A DNA stretch of 64,000 nucleotides. Origin: JBNKFV01 sp050289485. Lineage in GTDB: Bacteria; Pseudomonadota; Gammaproteobacteria; Pseudomonadales; Cellvibrionaceae. The stretch lies in assembly GCA_050289485.1 (NCBI GenBank), contig JBNKFV010000002.1:32421-96420 (forward strand), read 5' to 3'. This document shows, piece after piece, positions 17,154 through 25,902 of this stretch; the stretch's first letter is position 1; the number at the start of each line of letters is the position of its first letter. Below the pieces are notes generated by a model. That model was given only the letters and a program-made list of their open reading frames with translations. It was not told the DNA's origin and searched no databases. A program made the translations under genes and the position numbers.

Positions 17154-18083
17154 GTGGGTAGAACACGAGTGGCAAGTAAGAGTTATCTGGTGCAGAAAAC
17201 CTGTAATCAATTGCTGGATTGGGTTGCGGCCCATTCGGGCGGAGCCGAGCCCTATCTGGCCAGTGTTTTGTCTCTGGCGGAGGAAATGGATGTTAGCCGG
17301 ACTACCGTTCGGGCTGCCTTGGTACACCTGACGGAACGGGGGGTGATTGCCGAGGATCTCACGGGTAAGCGTATTCTGCGCAAGCCAGAGAAGGCAGACT
17401 ACTGCCAGCTGGGGGATGAGCCGGCCTCCCGGGAGGCGACGATAGAAAAGTATTTTCTGTCTCTTATTCATAGTGGCCGGCTGCTGCCTGGCAGTCGCTT
17501 TTCTGAGTTGGAGCTGGCCAAGCAGTCGGGTTGTAACACGGTGACGGTCAGGGAGTTTCTGGCACGTTTCTCCCGTTTTGGACTGATCGAGAAGAACCCT
17601 CGTTCCCAGTGGCAGATGGTGGCTTTCGACCATCGTTTTGCCATGGAGCTGATTGAGTTTCGCCGAGTGCTGGAGATGCGTGCTCTGGTAAAGCTGCTGG
17701 AGTTGGAGGATGAGCACCCTGTATGGTCAGAGCTGGCGAATCTATTGGAGCTTCACCGGGCTGTTTTGCAGGACTTTGAGCGCCGGCATGCTGAGGTGTC
17801 GGCACTGGATGCCCGTTTGCACCGTGCACTTTTATCCGGTACGCGTAACCGGTTTATCAGTCAGTTTTTTGAGGTGGTGTCTTTTGTGTGTCATTACCAC
17901 TACCAATGGGACAGATCGGGGCAGAAGGAGCGCTTGCGTGTAGCGCTGGCCGAGCATATTGAGTTGTTGATTGCCCTATTGGCGCGGGATGCGGCTGCTG
18001 CTGTCGCGGCGCTGGAGGCACACTTGGATACCGCTGAGCGAACGCTGTTGGATTGTGCCACCCAGGTCGGCAGGGCTGAGTAA
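17154..18083 (+). CDS. GntR-family regulator with two winged-helix segments and an FCD-like C-terminus
   Basis: This 309-residue regulator probably controls the operon that follows it. Residues ~35-80 contain a first winged helix (SLAEEMDVSRTTVRAALVHL). A second follows at ~95-150 (SELELAKQSGCNTVTVREFL then FSRFGLIEK). Residues ~160-300 are the helical FCD/FadR-type effector domain (FRRVLEMRALVKLLEL, LDARLHRALLSGT). Two DNA-binding segments in one GntR protein are unusual. The start is uncertain: GTG 17154 or GTG 17169, neither with a clear ribosome site. Confidence 0.82.
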   Translation: MGRTRVASKSYLVQKTCNQLLDWVAAHSGGAEPYLASVLSLAEEMDVSRTTVRAALVHLTERGVIAEDLTGKRILRKPEKADYCQLGDEPASREATIEKYFLSLIHSGRLLPGSRFSELELAKQSGCNTVTVREFLARFSRFGLIEKNPRSQWQMVAFDHRFAMELIEFRRVLEMRALVKLLELEDEHPVWSELANLLELHRAVLQDFERRHAEVSALDARLHRALLSGTRNRFISQFFEVVSFVCHYHYQWDRSGQKERLRVALAEHIELLIALLARDAAAAVAALEAHLDTAERTLLDCATQVGRAE

Positions 18084-18130
18084 ACGCTGCGCGCTAGGGA
18101 GGTGTTGGGGCGAGGGGGAAATTGCTGGAT

Positions 18131-18159
18131 TTGATTGTATTTTATTAATAAAATACACT
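18131..18159 (+). promoter_or_regulatory. Promoter with a 22-bp perfect palindrome in its spacer
   Basis: TTGATT (18131-18136) and TACACT (18154-18159) are 17 bp apart, a standard sigma-70 layout. The spacer is almost filled by a perfect palindrome at 18136-18157 made of TGTATTTTATT followed directly by AATAAAATACA. A repressor bound there would block the promoter. The likely protein is the adjacent GntR regulator, and the likely target is the dehydratase-to-hydrolase operon. Confidence 0.65.
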
Positions 18160-18188
18160 TTAGAGAGTTATTTGACGAGAGTGATTTT

Positions 18189-18503
18189 ATGGCGTCTGAG
18201 CCAACCGATAAGCGCTTTGTGCTGCTGAATGATGAAGACAATATTCTGGTGTGCTGTGCTCATGTTGCAGCGGGGGAGCCGGTTCAACTGGAAGGATGCG
18301 TTGCCGTCCTCTCACGGGATATTCCGGTAGGCCACAAACTGGCCCGTCGCAATATAGCCTTGGGGGAACGTATTGTTAAATACGGGGCGCCCATTGGTTC
18401 TGCCACCACTGACATAAAACTTGCGGAACATGTTCATCTTCATAACATGAAGAGTGATTATATCCCCAGTCATACCCGTCAGGGTCGGGGGGGCGTATCG
18501 TGA
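18189..18503 (+). CDS. UxaA-type sugar-acid dehydratase, small (SAF-domain) subunit
   Basis: This 104-residue protein corresponds to the N-terminal SAF domain of altronate dehydratase (AGEPVQLEGCVAVLSRDIPVGHKLARRNIALGERIVKYG and GSATTDIKLAEHVHLHNM). It partners with the next gene, which it overlaps by 4 bp. In the L-fucose setting the pair is proposed to dehydrate L-fuconate, as suggested for the split uxaA genes of the Campylobacter jejuni fucose locus. D-altronate is the alternative substrate. ATG 18189 is chosen because the frame upstream runs through the promoter palindrome. Confidence 0.85.
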   Translation: MASEPTDKRFVLLNDEDNILVCCAHVAAGEPVQLEGCVAVLSRDIPVGHKLARRNIALGERIVKYGAPIGSATTDIKLAEHVHLHNMKSDYIPSHTRQGRGGVS

Positions 18504-19687
18504 AAGGTTATTTACGTGCCGACGGACGGAAAGGCATTCGTAATCAGATTCTGGTGGTATACCTGGTGGAGTGCGCCCACCACGTGGCGCGTGTGATCGT
18601 TACGCAAAGCGCTTCCGCCTCTGTGCAACTGATAGGTTTTCCCGGCTGTTATCCCAATGACTATTCACTGAGAATCATGGAGCAGCTGTGTACTCACCCC
18701 AATGTGGGTGGCGTTCTGTTGGTCTCCCTGGGCTGTGAAGGCTTTAATCGGGAACAGCTGGCGGCCACGGTAAACAGTAGTGGCCGCCCCCTGCGGACAC
18801 TGGTGATACAGGAGTGTGGCGGCACGTCGTCGACGATAGCCGCAGGAATGGCCGCTGTAGGTGAGTTGACGCAGATCCTGCAGGACGTGCCCCGTGTGGA
18901 GATGGGGGTTGAGGATTTGGTCGTGGGCACCATTTGTGGGGGCTCCGACGGAACCAGTGGCATCAGTGCCAATCCGGCCGTCGGCCGCTGCTTCGACCGC
19001 TTGATTGAGCAGGGCGCTGCCTGCATCTTTGAAGAGACTGGGGAGCTAATTGGTTGTGAACATATCATGGCCGAGCGCGCCGTAACGCCTGCGTTGGGGC
19101 AGGAAATTCTCCGTGCGGTGAACAAGGCGGAAGATTACTACCGTGCCATGGGTTACGGCAGCTTCGCGCCTGGTAATGCCGAGGGCGGCCTTACCACGCA
19201 AGAAGAAAAATCACTGGGTGCTTACGCTAAATCCGGCGCGTCGCGTATTCACGGGTTGATAAAACCTGGCGACCTGACACCCGGTGCCGGGCTTTACCTG
19301 ATGGATGTGGTGCCCGACGGCGAGCCTCGTTATGGTTTTCCCAATATCGTCGACAATGCGGAGATTGTGGAGTTGATCGCCTCCGGTTGTCATGTGGTGC
19401 TGTTTACCACGGGGCGTGGTTCGGTGGTTGGATCCGCTATTTCCCCGGTGATCAAGGTTTGCGCCAACCCGGAAACCTATCGGCGTATGCATGAAGATAT
19501 GGATGTAAATGCTGGAAGAATCGTAGAGGGCAGCGCCAGTGTGGATGATATTGGTGAAGACATTTACCAACTGGTATGTCGGGTAGCCGGTGGCGAGCAA
19601 AGCCGTTCCGAGGCACTTGGGCACCAGGAATTTGTCTTGACCTACAAGTATTTTGAGCCCAATGGGCCAGCATGCCTGCCGCGTTGA
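18500..19687 (+). CDS. UxaA-type sugar-acid dehydratase, large subunit
   Basis: This 395-residue protein is the D-galactarate dehydratase/altronate hydrolase C-terminal domain: GYLRADGRKGIRNQILVVY at the start, conserved cysteines in GFPGCYPND, SLGCEG and QECGG, GTICGGSDGTSGISANPAVG in the centre, and LFTTGRGSVVGSAISPVIKV near the end. It starts at a GTG preceded by a G-rich ribosome site and overlaps the small subunit by 4 bp. An iron-dependent dehydration giving a 2-keto-3-deoxy acid is expected. Substrate choice (L-fuconate or D-altronate) cannot be settled from sequence. Confidence 0.88.
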   Translation: MKGYLRADGRKGIRNQILVVYLVECAHHVARVIVTQSASASVQLIGFPGCYPNDYSLRIMEQLCTHPNVGGVLLVSLGCEGFNREQLAATVNSSGRPLRTLVIQECGGTSSTIAAGMAAVGELTQILQDVPRVEMGVEDLVVGTICGGSDGTSGISANPAVGRCFDRLIEQGAACIFEETGELIGCEHIMAERAVTPALGQEILRAVNKAEDYYRAMGYGSFAPGNAEGGLTTQEEKSLGAYAKSGASRIHGLIKPGDLTPGAGLYLMDVVPDGEPRYGFPNIVDNAEIVELIASGCHVVLFTTGRGSVVGSAISPVIKVCANPETYRRMHEDMDVNAGRIVEGSASVDDIGEDIYQLVCRVAGGEQSRSEALGHQEFVLTYKYFEPNGPACLPR

Positions 19688-19722
19688 TGCGGGTTGGCTG
19701 TATTTAAGTGAGCGTGAATAGC

Positions 19723-20757
19723 ATGATTGGGCAAGTACGGCGGCAGCTAGGCAATACGAACTTAATGGTCAGCGAACTGGGGTTTGGGGCTGCCACACTG
19801 GGTAATCTCTATCACCCTGTTTCCGATGCTGCGGCGAAGTGTGCGGTTGAGCGGGCGCTGGCTGCCGGTATTAATCATTTCGATACAGCGCCTTACTACG
19901 GTTTTGGTTTGAGTGAGCGCCGCCTGGGTGATGCATTGCGGTTACTGCCGGCGGAGCAATATGTACTGTCTACTAAAGTAGGGCGTCTGCTTCAACCCTG
20001 TGGTCGTGCCGAAGACAAGTATGGCTTCTGCTCCCCCATGCCGTTTGAACCCGTTTACGACTACTCCTACGACGGCATTATGCGCTCTTACGAGCATAGT
20101 ATTCAGCGTTTGGGGCTGCCCCGGATTGATATTTTGTATATGCATGATATCGGGCGGGTAACCCATGGTGACGAACACGACCGCTTGTTTCGCATTGCCA
20201 TGGAGGGGGGCTACAAAGCGATGGATGAGTTGCGTTCGCAGGGATTGGTACAGGCTATTGGTCTGGGCGTGAATGAGTACCAGGTTTGCGAACAGGCCAT
20301 GGATCATGGCGATTTCGATTGCTTCTTGTTGGCAGGGCGTTACACGCTGCTTGAGCAGGATGCCCTTAATACTTTTTTGCCGCGCTGCGTCAGGCAAAAC
20401 GTTTCCATTGTGTTGGGTGGGCCGTATAACTCTGGCATTTTGGCCACCGGTGTACGGCGCGAAGGGGTTGTCCCTCACTACAATTACCAGCCCGCAAGTG
20501 ACGCTGTTATTCAGCGTGTGCAACGCATCGAAGCCTGGTGCGATGAGTATGGGGTTTCCCTGGCGGCGGTAGCACTTCAGTTTCCACTGGCGCACCCGGC
20601 CGTATGTAGTGTGATTCCCGGATTAAATTCCGAGACCCGTGTCGAACAGGCGCGGGGCCAAATGCAGGAAAATATACCCGACGCTTTTTGGATGGCACTG
20701 AAAGACGCAGGCTTACTGCATCCGGACGCACCATTGCCGGGCCGGGCGGATCATTGA
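19723..20757 (+). CDS. Aldo/keto reductase-type aldose 1-dehydrogenase (L-fucose/L-galactose dehydrogenase)
   Basis: The protein probably oxidises L-fucose (also L-galactose or D-arabinose) to the lactone with NAD(P)+. Aldo/keto tetrad positions are visible: DTAPYYGFGLSERRLG (Asp, Tyr), VLSTKVGRLL (Lys) and ILYMHDIGR (His). The region FCSPMPFEPVYDYSYDGIMRSYEHS is typical of D-threo-aldose 1-dehydrogenases. The start could be ATG 19723 (used) or GTG 19708. It sits between the dehydratase and the SDR gene in the operon. Confidence 0.88.
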   Translation: MIGQVRRQLGNTNLMVSELGFGAATLGNLYHPVSDAAAKCAVERALAAGINHFDTAPYYGFGLSERRLGDALRLLPAEQYVLSTKVGRLLQPCGRAEDKYGFCSPMPFEPVYDYSYDGIMRSYEHSIQRLGLPRIDILYMHDIGRVTHGDEHDRLFRIAMEGGYKAMDELRSQGLVQAIGLGVNEYQVCEQAMDHGDFDCFLLAGRYTLLEQDALNTFLPRCVRQNVSIVLGGPYNSGILATGVRREGVVPHYNYQPASDAVIQRVQRIEAWCDEYGVSLAAVALQFPLAHPAVCSVIPGLNSETRVEQARGQMQENIPDAFWMALKDAGLLHPDAPLPGRADH

Positions 20758-20784
20758 ATTTTACCGTTATTCGTGGACTTTTTT

Positions 20785-21561
20785 ATGACTCAGCAACTTA
20801 AAGGCAAAACCGCACTGGTTACCGGTGGTGGCAGTGGTATAGGCGAAAGCATCAGCCTGAAACTGGCCAGCCAGGGCGCGAAGATTGTGGTAGTGGATAT
20901 GAACCTCGATGCCGCCACAGCCACAGCGGAAAAAATTTCAGCGGCTGGCGGCAAGGCGAGTGCTTTTCAGTGCGATGTGTCTGATCAGGCGCAGGTCGAT
21001 GAGGTATTTGCGGCGATTCAGGCTACCGATGTTATTGACGTGTTGATCAATAACGCGGGCATTGCGCACGTGGGAAATCTGGAAAAAACCAGTGAAGCGG
21101 ATCTGGACCGGCTTTATCGGGTCAACGTCAAGGGTGTGTACAACAGCATGCGGGCTGTCATTGAGGGTATGAAGGCGCGGCACAGCGGGGTCATCATTAA
21201 TATGGCGTCTGTGGCAGCATCCGTCGCGGTGGCTGATCGATTTGCCTATTCGATGACCAAAGGGGCTGTGTTGACGATGACCTATTCGGTAGCCAAAGAC
21301 TATATTCACGACGGCATCCGTTGTAACTGCATATCGCCGGCGCGGGTGCATACGCCCTTTGTGGACAATTTTCTGGCGCAGAACTATCCCGATACCCGGG
21401 ACGAAATGTTCGAGAAACTATCCCAAAGTCAGCCTTTGGGGCGCATGGGGCAGGCAGAAGAAGTTGCCGGCCTGGTGGCCTACTTGTGCTCCGATCAGGC
21501 CGCGTTTATTACCGGCACGAATATTCCCATCGACGGTGGGTTTATCACATTGAACAGTTGA
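20785..21561 (+). CDS. SDR dehydrogenase, probably 2-keto-3-deoxy-L-fuconate dehydrogenase
   Basis: This 258-residue classical short-chain dehydrogenase has a Rossmann motif TGGGSGIGES, NNAG (LINNAGIAHVG), Ser in NMASVAAS and the catalytic YSMTK. In the fucose pathway the fourth step oxidises 2-keto-3-deoxy-L-fuconate to the 2,4-diketo acid, and this gene is the best candidate by position and family. GTG 20773 is a possible but less likely start. SDR substrates are hard to read from sequence alone. Confidence 0.85.
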   Translation: MTQQLKGKTALVTGGGSGIGESISLKLASQGAKIVVVDMNLDAATATAEKISAAGGKASAFQCDVSDQAQVDEVFAAIQATDVIDVLINNAGIAHVGNLEKTSEADLDRLYRVNVKGVYNSMRAVIEGMKARHSGVIINMASVAASVAVADRFAYSMTKGAVLTMTYSVAKDYIHDGIRCNCISPARVHTPFVDNFLAQNYPDTRDEMFEKLSQSQPLGRMGQAEEVAGLVAYLCSDQAAFITGTNIPIDGGFITLNS

Positions 21562-21640
21562 GCAAGCGTTTTGCTACGTGTGTTTTCAGCTATCTGTCCA
21601 GGTTAGGGCCTAATTTAAACTAATAACGAAGGGTACTGCG

Positions 21641-22999
21641 ATGAATACAGTTGAGTCGGCTGAAGCGCCTGCCGAAATAAACAAGCCAGAGGCCACCAGG
21701 CCCGTGGAGGTGGTGCCGGCATCGTTGCTGGTACCATTCGCCTTAATCACGTGTTGTTTCGCACTTTGGGGGTTTGCCAATGATATTACCAACCCCATGG
21801 TTGCGGCATTCCAGAAAATTTTCCTGACCGGTGCCGCGGAAGCAACCTGGGTTCAGGTAGCCTTCTATGGTGGCTATGGTGTGATGGCAATCCCCGCCGC
21901 CTTGTTTATTCGTCGCTACTCCTACAAAGCGGGTATGCTGACCGGCCTGGCGCTGTATGCCATAGGCGGGTTGCTGTTTATACCGGCCAGCGCTATCGGT
22001 GAGTTCTTCCCCTTCCTGCTGGCTTATTTTGTGATTACCTGTGGCTTGTCGTTTCTTGAGACCACCGCGAATCCCTATATTTTGTCGATGGGGCCGGAAG
22101 AAACTGCCACCCGCCGCTTGAATCTGGCGCAGGCGTTTAACCCCATTGGTTCCTTGATTGGCATGTACATCGCTTCACAGTTTATTTTGGCGAAACTGGA
22201 CGAGCGAGGTAAGGATGCCAGAGCGTTACTGCCGGTCGACGAGTTTGAAGCATTGAAAGCGGCAGATCTGGATATTGTCAGTCAGCCTTATGTCATGATT
22301 GGCATCGTGATCGCGTTGCTGTTTATCCTGATTGCCAGAATGAAAATGCCCGACAACAAAGCTTCTGCCATTGTGGATGACAGTATCGGCGCTATCTTTG
22401 GTCGACTTATCCGGTCGAAAACCTATGTTGGCGGTGTGGTGGCCCAAATGTTCTATGTGGGCGCGCAAATCATGTGCTGGACATTTATCATCCATTACGG
22501 CACCGAAGTGTTTATGGGCCAGGGGGTGTCTGAGAAAGATGCCCAGGTCTTGTCACAACAGTACAACATTGCGGCCATGGTCATGTTTTGCCTGAGCCGG
22601 TTTGTGTGTACTTTCCTGTTGAAGTTTATCTGTCCGGGGCGGCTGTTAATGATGCTGGCCCTGGGTGGCATCACCCTCAGTCTGGGTGTGGTTCTGCTGG
22701 GTGGACTGCCGGGGCTTTACTGCCTGGTCGCTATCTCTGCCTGTATGTCGTTGATGTTCCCTACCATTTACGGCATTGCCCTGAAAGGCCTGGTGGGTGA
22801 CGACGCAAAACTGGCGGCGGCGGGACTGATTATGGCGATTGTCGGGGGTACGATCCTGCCAATGGCACAAGCGCTGGTTATCGATCATTGGGCGCTGGAT
22901 CTGCTCGGTGCGATACAAGCCTCGTTTACCCTGCCATTGCTGTGCTTTATTGTCATTGCCGTGTATGGCTATTTTACGGTAACGCCACGTAATGCCTAA
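21641..22999 (+). CDS. fucP: FucP-type L-fucose:H+ symporter (MFS)
   Basis: This inner-membrane permease of 452 residues has about 12 hydrophobic segments. FucP-family marks are FALWGFANDITNPMVAAFQKIF in the first segment, FVITCGLSFLETTANPYILSMGPEE in the middle, FLICPGRLLMMLALGG-like text later, and MFPTIYGIALKGLVGDDAKLAAAGL near the end. It overlaps the lutA start by 8 bp, so sugar uptake and lactate oxidation are translationally linked. Confidence 0.92.
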   Translation: MNTVESAEAPAEINKPEATRPVEVVPASLLVPFALITCCFALWGFANDITNPMVAAFQKIFLTGAAEATWVQVAFYGGYGVMAIPAALFIRRYSYKAGMLTGLALYAIGGLLFIPASAIGEFFPFLLAYFVITCGLSFLETTANPYILSMGPEETATRRLNLAQAFNPIGSLIGMYIASQFILAKLDERGKDARALLPVDEFEALKAADLDIVSQPYVMIGIVIALLFILIARMKMPDNKASAIVDDSIGAIFGRLIRSKTYVGGVVAQMFYVGAQIMCWTFIIHYGTEVFMGQGVSEKDAQVLSQQYNIAAMVMFCLSRFVCTFLLKFICPGRLLMMLALGGITLSLGVVLLGGLPGLYCLVAISACMSLMFPTIYGIALKGLVGDDAKLAAAGLIMAIVGGTILPMAQALVIDHWALDLLGAIQASFTLPLLCFIVIAVYGYFTVTPRNA

Positions 23000-23765
23000 T
23001 CTGCAAACGCCAAAAAGCGTCGCGCTTTACGTCACCTGTCTGGCCGACATTCTACGGCCGAGCGTGGCCTTCGCGGCGGTCAAACTGCTACAGGAGGCCG
23101 GTTGCGAGGTTGTGGTGCCCAAGCGTCAGACCTGTTGCGGCCAGCCTGCCTATAACAGCGGCGGTGAGGAGGAGGCCAAATTGCTGGCCCGGCAAGTGAT
23201 AGAGGTGTTCGAACCTTATGACCAGGTTGTGGTTCCCTCTGGTTCTTGTGCGGGCATGATCAAGGAGCATTATCCAAAACTGTTGGCAGGTGATACCCAT
23301 TGGCACCCGCGGGCAGTTGCCTTGGCCAGCCGCACCTGCGAGCTGGTGAGCTTTCTGGTAGACCAGGTGGGAATGGAATCTGTGGCGGCGCAATACCAGG
23401 GTAGTGTGTGTTACCACGATAGCTGTGCGGGCCTGCGTGAACTTGATATCAAAGCCCAGCCGCGCAAGCTGTTAAACAGTGTTGCAGGGCTGCAGCTGCA
23501 GGAGCTGGAAGGCGCGGAAGAATGCTGCGGTTTCGGTGGCATGTTTTGTGTCAAATACTCCGATATTTCTGACCGGATGGTAAGCCGCAAAGTGGAGGCC
23601 ATCGCGGCCAGCGGTGCTGATACCCTGCTCGCAGGTGATCTTGGCTGCCTGTTTAATATGGCGGGAAAACTGAGTCGTAGCGGAAGCCAGGTCAAGGTGC
23701 GGCATGTGGCGGAAGTACTGGCCGGAATGACAGACATTCCCGCCATTGGCGAGAAGGATGAATAG
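22992..23765 (+). CDS. lutA: L-lactate utilisation protein LutA (Fe-S oxidoreductase)
   Basis: This 257-residue subunit of the LutABC L-lactate oxidase complex carries two CCG domains with the pairs TCCGQPAYNSGG and EECCGFGGMFCVKY, plus PSGSCAGMI and YHDSCAGLRE, which together form the cysteine-rich Fe-S domains. It starts inside the fucP 3' end and abuts lutB exactly. In this operon it would remove the L-lactate released by the fucose pathway. Confidence 0.93.
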   Translation: MPNLQTPKSVALYVTCLADILRPSVAFAAVKLLQEAGCEVVVPKRQTCCGQPAYNSGGEEEAKLLARQVIEVFEPYDQVVVPSGSCAGMIKEHYPKLLAGDTHWHPRAVALASRTCELVSFLVDQVGMESVAAQYQGSVCYHDSCAGLRELDIKAQPRKLLNSVAGLQLQELEGAEECCGFGGMFCVKYSDISDRMVSRKVEAIAASGADTLLAGDLGCLFNMAGKLSRSGSQVKVRHVAEVLAGMTDIPAIGEKDE

Positions 23766-25196
23766 ATGCAACCCACCTGTAATTCGTTCACAAGTAACGC
23801 CGCCACCGCACTAAAAGACAAGAAGCTTCAGGGGGCCCTGGATAAGCTGGGCAGTGGCCTGCAGGCACGCCGGGCAGCAGCGTTGGCGCAGTTGCCTGAA
23901 TTTGAGCGGTTGCGGAACGATGCGCGCCGCATCAAGCGTCAGGTCATGGCGAACCTGGACGGTTATCTTGAGCAGTTCGAGCAGAAGGTTTTGGCCCAGG
24001 GCGGTCAGGTTCACTGGGCCGGAACGACGCAGGAGGCCCGTGAAGCGATACTGCGTATCTGCCGCGATGCGGGTGCAAAAACCGTCACCAAGGGCAAGTC
24101 CATGGTGACCGAAGAACTGGGGCTGAATGAATTCCTTAAGGCGCAGGGAATGACGCCGGTAGAAACGGATTTGGGCGAATATATACTGCAATTGCGGCAG
24201 GAGGCGCCTAGTCATATCGTGGTCCCGGCCGTGCACCTGCAGCAGGATGATGTGCGGCAAACCTTTGTTGACCATCATGCTAACCTTGATCCCGAGCGGG
24301 AATTGACCACCCCTGAGAGCCTGGTGGGTGAAGCGCGTGAAGTGCTGCGCCGCCGTTTCAGTGAGGCGGATGTGGGGATTACCGGTGCTAACTATCTGAT
24401 TGCGGAAACCGGCTCGACGGTCATTGTCACCAATGAAGGGAACGGCGATTTAACCCAGACCCTGCCCAAAGTGCACGTGGTGGTGACTACCATCGAACGG
24501 GTTATCCCCACGCTGGATGACCTCTCTACTTTTTTGCGGTTACTGGGTCGCTCTGCCACAGGGCAGGATGCAACGGCCTACGTTACCCTGTCCAGCAGTC
24601 CCCGGCAGGAGGGCGATCTGCATGGTCCCGACGCCTTCCATGTGGTGCTGCTGGACGGCGGGCGCAGTGATCTGCTGGGTACAGAAAAGCAGGATCTGTT
24701 GAACTGTATACGCTGCGGCGCCTGTATGAATCATTGTCCGGTATACGCTTCTGTCGGCGGGCATGCCTACGGCTGGGTCTATCCCGGTCCCATTGGCGCG
24801 GCGCTGACCCCGGCCCTGATTGGTTTGGAAAAATCCGCTGCGCTGCCCAATGCGTCGACCTTTTGTGGAAAATGCGACTCGGTTTGCCCGGTCAAAATTC
24901 CCTTGACCGACATTATGCGCAGCTGGCGTGTGCAGGAATATCAGCAGGGATTGTTATCGCCAACAGCACGCGCTGGTCTGGCTGCCTGGGCCTGGCTGGC
25001 AGGAAAGCCCCGAGCCTATCAGCTGGCGACCAGACTGGCGGCAGTTGGACTTGCCCTGTTTGGCAAGTGGAAGGGGTTGTCGCGGCTTCCGTTGGCGCGT
25101 GGCTGGACCCGACACAGGGATTTCCCTGCCGCCGAGGGCAAGACATTTCACGCGCAGATGAAAGCCCGTGGGTTGCAGGGGGTACGTTATGAGTAA
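23766..25196 (+). CDS. lutB: L-lactate utilisation protein LutB (ferredoxin-domain subunit)
   Basis: The 476-residue protein has an N-terminal LUD domain (TVTKGKSMVTEELGLN, YLIAETGSTVIVTNEGNGD) and a C-terminal ferredoxin-like segment with two cluster motifs, CIRCGACMNHCPVY (about 317-330) and CGKCDSVCPVKIP (about 367-380). It passes electrons from lactate oxidation to the respiratory chain. It overlaps lutC by 8 bases. Confidence 0.95.
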   Translation: MQPTCNSFTSNAATALKDKKLQGALDKLGSGLQARRAAALAQLPEFERLRNDARRIKRQVMANLDGYLEQFEQKVLAQGGQVHWAGTTQEAREAILRICRDAGAKTVTKGKSMVTEELGLNEFLKAQGMTPVETDLGEYILQLRQEAPSHIVVPAVHLQQDDVRQTFVDHHANLDPERELTTPESLVGEAREVLRRRFSEADVGITGANYLIAETGSTVIVTNEGNGDLTQTLPKVHVVVTTIERVIPTLDDLSTFLRLLGRSATGQDATAYVTLSSSPRQEGDLHGPDAFHVVLLDGGRSDLLGTEKQDLLNCIRCGACMNHCPVYASVGGHAYGWVYPGPIGAALTPALIGLEKSAALPNASTFCGKCDSVCPVKIPLTDIMRSWRVQEYQQGLLSPTARAGLAAWAWLAGKPRAYQLATRLAAVGLALFGKWKGLSRLPLARGWTRHRDFPAAEGKTFHAQMKARGLQGVRYE

Positions 25197-25842
25197 TGCA
25201 CGAGAACGGATCTTTGCCGCCATTGCCCGTCGCAAGCAGGCTATTCCCCAACCGGCGTTTGCAACGCCGGAGGCCCCCCTATCCGCGGGTAATACTATTC
25301 CCGCCAGCGCACAGCTAACCGGTGCAGGACTGCATGCTGCGTTTGAACAGCGTGTGGATGCCAGTGGTGCTTCGTTCGAGCTGTTGGAATCCGATGCCGA
25401 CATTCCTGCGGCTGTCGCTCGGTATTTGAGTGCGCAAGGCGCGCCGGGGCAGTGTTTTGTCAATGCTGCTGTGGCGGGCCTTGATTGGCTTTCGGTACCG
25501 GGCCTGGATATTGGCTGTCAGGCGGAGGATGCAGACCGGCCTGTGTGCATTGCATCGGCCTATAAAGGAATTGCCGAAACCGGCAGCCTGGTACTGACCT
25601 CGGCGCCGGGGCATTCAGCGGCCAGCTATTTTCTGGCCGAATACCTGATCGTCATTTTGTCCCGCGCAGATATTGTGGCAACTCAGGAGTCTGTGTGGAC
25701 TCACCTGCGCCAACATCCGGGTGGGATGCCGCGCTCTGTGCACCTGATAACGGGGCCATCGCGCACTGGCGATATTGAACAAAAAATAGTCATAGGGGCA
25801 CATGGCCCCAAACGCTTACATCTATTGCTCAGGGCCGCGTAA
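25189..25842 (+). CDS. lutC: L-lactate utilisation protein LutC
   Basis: This 217-residue LUD-domain protein completes LutABC. The signature GIAETGSLVLTSAPGHSAASYFLAEYLIVIL lies in the second half. ATG 25189 overlaps the lutB stop (ATGAGTAA), so translation is coupled. An upstream in-frame codon at 25168 is less likely. Confidence 0.93.
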   Translation: MSNARERIFAAIARRKQAIPQPAFATPEAPLSAGNTIPASAQLTGAGLHAAFEQRVDASGASFELLESDADIPAAVARYLSAQGAPGQCFVNAAVAGLDWLSVPGLDIGCQAEDADRPVCIASAYKGIAETGSLVLTSAPGHSAASYFLAEYLIVILSRADIVATQESVWTHLRQHPGGMPRSVHLITGPSRTGDIEQKIVIGAHGPKRLHLLLRAA

Positions 25843-25902
25843 CCGGCTCTGTATTCACGCTTCAGCCGTTTGCGGTTGTTAACGATAAACGAGGTTATCA
25901 CT

